Notes under the pieces: generated by a model
Database searches by the model: none
Told to the model about the DNA's origin: nothing
What the model saw: only the letters and a program-made list of their open reading frames with translations
Assembly (NCBI GenBank): GCA_951799425.1
Contig: OX637402.1
Location: forward strand, 8,584,001-8,648,000
Direction: 5' to 3'
DNA length: 64,000 nucleotides
Source: Ilex aquifolium
Lineage: Eukaryota; Streptophyta; Magnoliopsida; Aquifoliales; Aquifoliaceae
Translations under genes and position numbers: made by a program
In this document: positions 57,250 through 64,000 of the stretch, piece by piece
Layout: every line of letters begins with the position of its first letter
How positions within the stretch are numbered: position 1 is the stretch's first letter

Positions 57250-60200
57250 GATATAGGGTACATTCTTATCCTCTCGCTTATGGGTAAGGGTGTTGTTTGA
57301 CTCTGGTGCATCTCATTCATTTATTTCTGCATCATGTTTAAGGGATTTATGCTTAGAGGTTGAGACCTTGGAAGAGCCATTGCATGTGAGTTCTCCCCTA
57401 AGAGTCAGGGTATGCATTGATCAGATATATCGGGGGTGAGAGCCAGAGATCTCGGGGATTCTACTCACCGTGGACCTTAGGGTAATGGACATGTCAGAGT
57501 TTAATGTCATCATCAGGATGGACTGGTTGGCGGCACACTGAATCGTCATTGATTGTGATCGTAAGAGGGTCGGTGCATATACACCAGAGGGTGTTTGTTT
57601 CAAGATTTAGGGGAAAAAATACAATGTTTAACTCCAAGTAGTATATGATTCCCATTGCCATGGGTAGTTGATGGGCTGACTTGCGAGCCTTACCTTGGAG
57701 GACGAGGCAAGATAGGAGTTGGGTCTACCTCGGGTGGTTTGTGAGTATGCGGATGTTTTTTTGGACAAGTTGCTGGGATTACCTCCACATCGAGATGTAG
57801 ACTTCACCATTGAGTTACAACCCGCTATATCCCCTATTTCTATGACTCCGCATAGAATGACACCTACAGAGTTGTAAAAACTCAAGGTCCAGTTGCAATA
57901 ATTGTTGGACAAGGGTTTCATTAGACCAAGTACCTCATCTTGGTGTGCTTTGGTATAGTTTGCCAAGAAGAAATATAAGACACTTAGACTATGTATAGAT
58001 TATTGGCAGTTGAATCAGGTTACCATCAAGAATAGGTACCCTTTGTCACGGATTGATGACTTATTTGATAAACTGAGAGGGGTACAAGATACCATCATTT
58101 GAGGATTAGGGACGCAGATATCCTTAAGACGGTGTTTAGGATGTGATATGTACATTTCGAGTTCACTGCAATGGCATTTGGATTGACGAATGACCCGACG
58201 ACATTCATAGACCTTATGCATATGGTGTTCTAACCCCACCTAGATCAGTTTATCATGGTCTTTGTTGATGACATCCTGATATACTCCAAGTATGAGGAGG
58301 AACATGAGGGTCACTTGAGAGTTGTTCTCAAGACCTTGAGAGATCACCGGTTGTATGCCAAGTTCAGCAAGTGTGAATTTCTGGGACACGTGGTGTTAGC
58401 TTTGGGTGTGTCACTTAACCCAGAGAAGGTTGAGGCAGTCATAAGTTGGGAGAGGCCAAAGTCAATCTTCGAGATACGTAATTTCTTGGGATTGTTGGGG
58501 TATTACATGAGGTTCATTGAGGACTTCTCCAGATTAGCTGCACCTATGACTAGATTGACCAGGAAAGAGGTCAAGTTTTCATGGGATGACTCGTGTTAGA
58601 GGGCATTCAAGGAGTTGAAGAGGAGATTTACTTTAGCTCCTATTATGATAGTTCCGGAGAGGGGACAGAGGTACACGATATATTGTGATACCTCGAAGGA
58701 TGGACTGGGATGTGTATTGATGCAGTCCGGGAAGGTGGTGGCTTATGGTTCTTAGCAGTTGAAGAACTATGAGCAGAATTACCCCACTCATGACATGGAG
58801 TTGGCGGCTATTGACTTTGCCTTGAAGGCATGGTGCCATTTTTTTGTATGGAGAGCAATTTGAGTTGCTTTTGGACCACAAGAGTCTGAAGCACATCTTT
58901 ACACAGAGAGACCTCAATATGAGGCAACGTAGGTGGATGGAGTACCTGGAGGACTATGACTTCACTTTGCATTACCATCCCGATAAGACAAATGTGGTGG
59001 TTGATGCACTCAGTTGGAAGTCACGGGGAGCCCTAGCTAGTGTGGCTTCTCAAGAGTGGTAGATGCTCAAAACTGTGGGATAGTTTGGGCTACACTACAG
59101 GGGTCAGACTCAAGATACTTTGGGGAGTTTGGGGGCTGTGCCTTCCCTACTGAGTAGGGTGATCGAGTCCCAGGGGTAGAACACACATATATTGTCCATC
59201 AGGGACTGGGTACAGTTAGGTATGGGTGACGAGGGCTAGGCCATTCACACAGATGGTAGTTCTCGGTTCAGGAGAAGAGTTATGGTTCCCCAGTCTACGG
59301 ATTTGAGAGGGGAGATCCTTAGGGAGTTACATTGCTCCCGTTTTGTTGTGCATCCAGGTGCCATGAAGATGTACCATGATCTTCGCCGCCAGTACTATTG
59401 GAGCGGGATGAAGAGGCACGTTTGAGACTTTGTTAGTCAATGTCTCACGTGTCAGCCGGTCTAGGCTGAGCACTAGAGACCAGCGGGGTTGGTCTAGCCT
59501 TTGGAGGTGGCGGAGTGGAAGTAGGAACATGTCACTGTGGATTTTGTGACCTACTTTCCATGGAAATTTCTAGGGCAAGACGCGGTGTGGGTGATAGTGG
59601 ACCGACTTACGAAGTCAGCACACTTTTTGGCAGTGCGGATGACCTTCACACTGGAGGAATTCTACAGGTTTCAATATTCGAGAGATAGTCCGGTTTTCAT
59701 GGGGTACCTGTATCCAAAGTATCGGATTGGGATCCTAGGTTCACAACTCATTTTTGGGAGAGTTTCCAACAGGTCATGGAAAAACAGTTGATGATGAGTA
59801 CCTCTTTTCATCCCCAGATGGATAGTCAGTTAGATAGTACCATCTAGACTTTAGAGGAAATGCAATGGGCATGCGTCCTTGATCTCAAGGGTAGCTGGGA
59901 TGAACATTTACCCTTAGTGGGGTCCGTCTATAACAACAGTTATCAGGCGAGCATACAGATGGCACCCTATGAGGTACTTTATGAGAGGCCGTGTCGTTCT
60001 CCGATTTGTTGGACGGAGGTTGGAGAGAGACCCTCTACGGGTCCATATTTGATTAGAGACACCTCAGAGAAGGTGGACTCGACGTCGGAGATCATGTCTT
60101 CTTGAAGGTGATGCTTAAGAGGGGAGTGGTCAGGTTCGGGAAGCGAGGGAAGCTGTCGCCGAGGTATGTCAGGCCCTTCGAGGTACTCGAGAGGGTTGGT

Positions 60201-60527
60201 GCAGTCGCTTATCGGTTGGCGTTACCATCAAGTTTATCAGGTGTTCACACAGTATTCCATATCTCCATGCTTCGAAAATACACTCCAGATCCTACGCATG
60301 TGGTGGATTTGGGGGAGCTAGTTGTTGATGCGGATGAGACCTTCGAGGAGGGACCGGTGCGTATCATGGATAGCCGAGAGCAGATTTTGCAAGGCAAGAC
60401 CGTGAGGATGGTGAAGGTGTTGTGGTAGCACCGTGGTGTGGAGGAGGCTACATTGGAGTGTGAGGACCCTATCCGTACCACCTATCCATTATTGTTCGAG
60501 GATGGAGGTACATTCTTGTGGTCATAA
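57250..60527 (+). pseudogene. pol of T4: protease to chromodomain (degenerate)
   Basis: Protease [12 protein letters not shown] near 57293 and RT FVDDI (58261-58275) survive among many stops. There is a deletion of about 38 bp in RT near 58085 and of about 21 bp near 58378 relative to T1. RNase H (58660-59060) and integrase (59320-60080) are in pieces, and about 90 bp is missing at 60080 before the C-terminal part. The last ORF (60102-60428) has LSPRYVRPFEVLERVG and the start of the chromodomain, broken by a TAG. The frame ends at 60525-60527. No function possible. Confidence 0.9.
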
Positions 60528-60601
60528 GTGTTATATGACGTCTTATATATGCATATGGTTATGTGTGCCTGTGTGTGAAAATTTCGGGGATGAAATTTCT
60601 T

Positions 60602-60614
60602 AAGGGAAGAAGAA
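60602..60614 (+). other. polypurine tract of T4
   Basis: AAGGGAAGAAGAA, a decayed form of the tract in T1 and T2, directly before TGTAAAACCC. Confidence 0.85.
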
Positions 60615-63112
60615 TGTAAAACCCGAAAAAATTTGAATTTTTATGAAAAAGGGCAAAACGATAATTAGCCTCTATGGTACGGGTTGAAAACCCAAATTTT
60701 TCTAAAACTCGGATGACAACACAAAACTCACTGTTAGATTCGTCTCATGAAATCTAGTTACCCAGTCAATTGTCGTTGAATTCCGGGACAGTCAGATTTT
60801 TTGTTGTTTACGATGCGTTCGGGTGTCGTGTGACCAGAATAAACGCAATCGGATTTTAATTACGAAATACGAAAAATAATTTAAATTTAGTTTAGATAAA
60901 ATATATTGAACTTAAAACGAAATGAGATTTGATTGATTCGGGATAAAATCGGATTAGGAAAAGACGGGGGACGTATGACGTGTTGTGTGCTAAGTATCAT
61001 AGGGGTATAAAAAGGGGGAAATATCATATTTTCCCCCAATTTTGGCTGCTGATTTTTGATAGAGAGGGAGAGAGAAAGAAGAGAGGGAAATTCAAGGGTT
61101 CTACTTCCTTCTCCTTGCGATTTAGGGCCAACCGTTCGTCAAAACGCTTCGGGCCAAGAACTAAAGTTGATCTACACGACGAGAGCTATGTCTACTTACC
61201 AAAAGTCGCGGATTTCACCGAAGTCACAAGATCGATATTTTTGGAAATCAAGGTTGGAGGCTTGAATTGGGTTCTTAGGAGTTTCTACCACTCGTATTAC
61301 GCTTCAAGAGGTAGGGTTCTTCTCCTAACTAGGTTTATTTTCAACCTAGGGTTTCGTATGAAATGGGTAGCATGATTTGAGATGAAATCTCTTGTCTAAA
61401 TGTATTTCTAGTGTAACTAGAGAATGAGAATGAATGAAACCAATTTTGCATGAATTGGGTTTGTTGAGAATTGCTCATTAGGTGATTTCATGAGAATGTG
61501 ATAAATTGGGCTTGATTATGTGTTTACATGATTTTGTGTCTTTTGGGTGTTTGATAAAATGTCTATGATTGATTAAGTATGTTATTCGAATGAAATTGAT
61601 ATAAGTTACATTGAGGATTTGAAAATGTTCATGTTGTGCTCATGATATGTTGAACATGATGTTGTAATTGTAATTGAAAACTTAGTTATAATGATATGAA
61701 ATGCAATAGTTCATTACATTTGCATATGCACGAGAAATATCGCATTTGTGGGCATTTGACATGAGTGTGGCTGTGTGTTCATGATTTTGATAAATCATCA
61801 TCCTTGGTGGGTTAATGTGTGGGCTCAGGAAAGTTGGCCCAAGGCTCGACTGAGTCGCACTGGTTGCATTGAAAATAGGGTAGGAGTTAGCAAGAAGAGC
61901 TAGATTATCCATTGGGTGCAAGACCCGGTCATTTGGATACGCACTCCGTTGGTATTGAGTTCATAAACTACGTTGGCTTACGTGGAGCCGTTGGTGGAAT
62001 TCCATAAATACCCACCCCAAAAAAGGCCTGAGATTTATAAATTGTCATTGGATGTGCAACATCAATGGTCGGGGCTTGGAATGTCTGGATGCATACTCAT
62101 GGCATTGCATGTGGTACGAGATTTATAAATTGTCATTGGATGTGCAACATCAAGAATCGGGTTGCATTGCATGTGTAAGTCTCACCTTATAACATGTCAT
62201 AGCATTGTGACATTCATTTCTTGAAATTGTATGTTCTTGGATGAATGCTTGTTGATTGTTGAATTGCATGAGATCATTTCATATGCATCTGGGTTGGGAG
62301 GTAGCCTCTTTAGGAGATACCCTATTGAGCCTGGCTCACCTTTTATGGGGACAATATTTCAGGTGCAAGTAAAGCGTCGGTGGACGGCTATCACTTGGGC
62401 CCTCGTGGATGAAGAAAGCCGAGTTGTGGTTTTATATTACATTTTTGTAAAATAATTGTGTAATTAGTTTTGGACTTATAATGTTGTATAAAGGATTGTA
62501 TAATGAACTCATAGGGACCATATTTTGAGTATATTTTGATGTTAAATGATTTTGGGTGAGTGTTGTATGTGATTGGATGAGTTGAAATTGAAAAAGGATG
62601 AATTAGGGGAAAACTGGGCCCTGCTACCGGTAGCGCAATTCCAACGGGCTCAGATACTGGTAGAAGGTCTTGAGCTACCAGTAGCTCGCTGGCAGTGGGC
62701 TCAGCTACTGGTAGCTAGGTTCACAACTACCGGTAGCTCCGTAGCAGAGGGCTCAACTACCGGTAGCAAGTACATGAGGTACCGGTAGCTCCTCTAAAAT
62801 TTTCAAAAAAAAAAAATTTAAAATAACTTTGTCAAGCTTTCGGGCCTTGAGGCCTTTTGTTCAAGGGATGTAAATGGAGTAATATTGATGGATATGAGAC
62901 CCTGGAATAGTCAGATGATTATATGCATATAGGTTATGTGTTTGGGAGTGCTCCGGTACAAGGGAGACTTTGTCCAAACACTGCGTTGGTTACGATCCCA
63001 GATAAGGGGATGTGATGACTTGGTGTCGGGTCATACGACATACACGGGTATTCTATGGGTTGATGGGTAATCAACGGGTTGAGAAAGGACCCGTGGATTT
63101 AGGGGCTTCACA
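60615..63112 (+). mobile_element. 3' LTR of T4
   Basis: 2498 bp. TATAAAAA lies at 61006-61013. The MITE target site is empty at 61718-61725. It ends GGGGCTTCACA, followed by GGTTT. Numerous substitutions and small indels separate it from the 5' LTR. Confidence 0.93.
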
Positions 63113-63117
63113 GGTTT

Positions 63118-64000
63118 ACTATTCTACAGGTAAGTCGTGCTATAGAAGGAGTTGCTACCAGTAAGTAAATGCTTGACTTATTCCGTCATTCCTAATTTTC
63201 GACCATGATTCCAGTAATGTGTATGTGGCTTATACAGTTAGGTGAGTGTCACTCTTCCTCGGATATCATGCAAGAAATGGGAAAACGGGTGTGTGAATGA
63301 ATTGTGTGTGTGTGTGTACAAAAGTGCTCCCAAAGCGTAGAGAGACTTTCGAGTGTCGTGTTTTACTTGGAATTGGTATTCCAAGGTTGTCTCCTCAGGG
63401 AAGGAAGGTGAATTTTGTTGAACGTGATTTTGTGATAATAGAAAAGTGTAAAAATCTTTTGAATATGTATTTTGGTGAGTTGCATTTTTGATGAAAATAA
63501 ATGGAAACAAGTGTTGGTTAATCCAAAGAGGTCATTCCAATGGGAGTGCCAAATCAACTCAAGACATTCTTCCAATGGTGCCTAGACATTCGATTGATTC
63601 GTAGGAAGCGAGGGACTAAAACGGAGGTGAGGATTCAAGCATACCCCGTGACAAGTCTACGGTGTATCAAGAACTCACAACCATGTCCACACTCAACCTA
63701 GTCAAACCAAACCGTCTTACACTACGAGAAGGAATGAAAAAGAGTTGATTTAGCATACCCAAGAGGAATTCTCCCTTGGATTAGCCAACCTAAAGCTTAG
63801 CTACTCATATTTAATGCAAGAATATGCAATGTGTAAAGAGACATGGAATTGAAATGGAAGTTAAACTCGTATTAAAGTAAAGAGAAGTGAAACTACAAAA
63901 ATAAGTGCATTTAATACCCAACTAAAAAGCTTGAAATGTAAAACTTCAATGTAACAATGGTAGATTGAAAGATACTTGACTAAACTTGCAATACACTTGA
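63118..64000 (+). mobile_element. 3' LTR of remnant C, continuation to the window edge
   Basis: Continues the sequence interrupted at 52314 (CTACCGATAG/GGTTT, then ACTATTCTACAGGTAAG). It has another CTACCAGTAAG motif, a (TG)n run at 63302-63316 and TTCCAAGGTTGTCTCCTCAG, which resembles an LTR R/U5 region. No terminal CA can be placed with confidence, so the LTR end may lie inside or beyond this stretch. Short ORFs here are not convincing. Confidence 0.55.

Larger units (their letters stand above)
52315..63112 (+). mobile_element. Tekay-type chromodomain element T4, 10798 bp, old and broken
   Basis: Flanked by GGTTT (52310-52314 and 63113-63117). The 5' LTR is 3371 bp including a MITE (2632 bp without MITE and its duplication); the 3' LTR is 2498 bp. 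An iMet primer site, degenerate gag-pol and a purine tract are present. LTR divergence is clearly higher than in T2 or T3. Confidence 0.95.

Overview
This window is plant nuclear DNA with no recognisable host gene. It is a stack of nested LTR retrotransposons from two Ty3/gypsy groups. Athila-type elements are recognised by a tRNA-Asp-type primer site and an extra 3' ORF of the putative-plant-transposon-protein type. Chromodomain elements of the Tekay/Del type are recognised by a tRNA-iMet primer site, gag-pol in one frame, a C-terminal chromodomain and LTRs of 2.3-2.9 kb. A heterochromatic, repeat-rich region of an angiosperm fits best; the species cannot be told from the sequence.

Layout. 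(1) 1-25340: Athila element A on the minus strand. Its 3' LTR is cut by the left window edge (1-369) and its 5' LTR is complete (23487-25340). Its own content is gag (23366 down to 21552), protease, RT, RNase H and integrase (11773 down to 8190), a cysteine-rich ORF (7855-7451), a PTD-type ORF (7032-6109) and a non-coding 3' tail. A was hit by three insertions: an Athila-type solo LTR (546-2081), a 2.3-kb solo LTR (2513-4808) and the Tekay element T1 (11774-21551). (2) 25341-49725: remains of an older Athila-type element B on the plus strand, into whose integrase tail A inserted. B carries a decayed LTR (about 26240-28006 plus 38438-38817) that is split by Tekay element T2 (28007-38437), then the minus-strand element T3 (38968-45695, almost no interior left) and a 2.8-kb solo LTR (46487-49255). 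(3) 49726-64000: Athila-type remnant C, with a broken PTD-type ORF and the start of its LTR (51774). That LTR is split by Tekay element T4 (52315-63112), whose 5' LTR carries a 731-bp hAT-type MITE (53511-54241).

Target-site duplications were found by reading both ends: TTTTG, ATCTC, AAAAT, CTTTT, GGTTA, TAATA and GGTTT (5 bp each) and ATTTGCAT (8 bp, MITE). They fix the boundaries to the base. T2 has about 0.5% LTR divergence and one long gag-pol ORF ended early by one stop, so it is the youngest full element. T3 has equally similar LTRs. T1 and T4 are riddled with stops, most of those in T1 being C-to-T or G-to-A.

The most interesting signals are regulatory. Several unrelated LTR families each carry an array of short palindromes of family-specific sequence (TACCGGTA type, CTACCRGTAG type, GGCGCC type, ACCATC..GATGGT type). 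In the Athila-type and solo LTRs the array lies just upstream of the TATA box. In element A, and probably in C, the same palindrome type recurs inside the element, upstream of the PTD-type ORF, as if the LTR promoter module had been reused for a second transcript. All Tekay-like LTRs also share a potential leader intron (GTAGG...TTTCAG) of 1.05-1.6 kb. Element A carries an extra Cys-rich ORF resembling plant-virus nucleic-acid-binding proteins.
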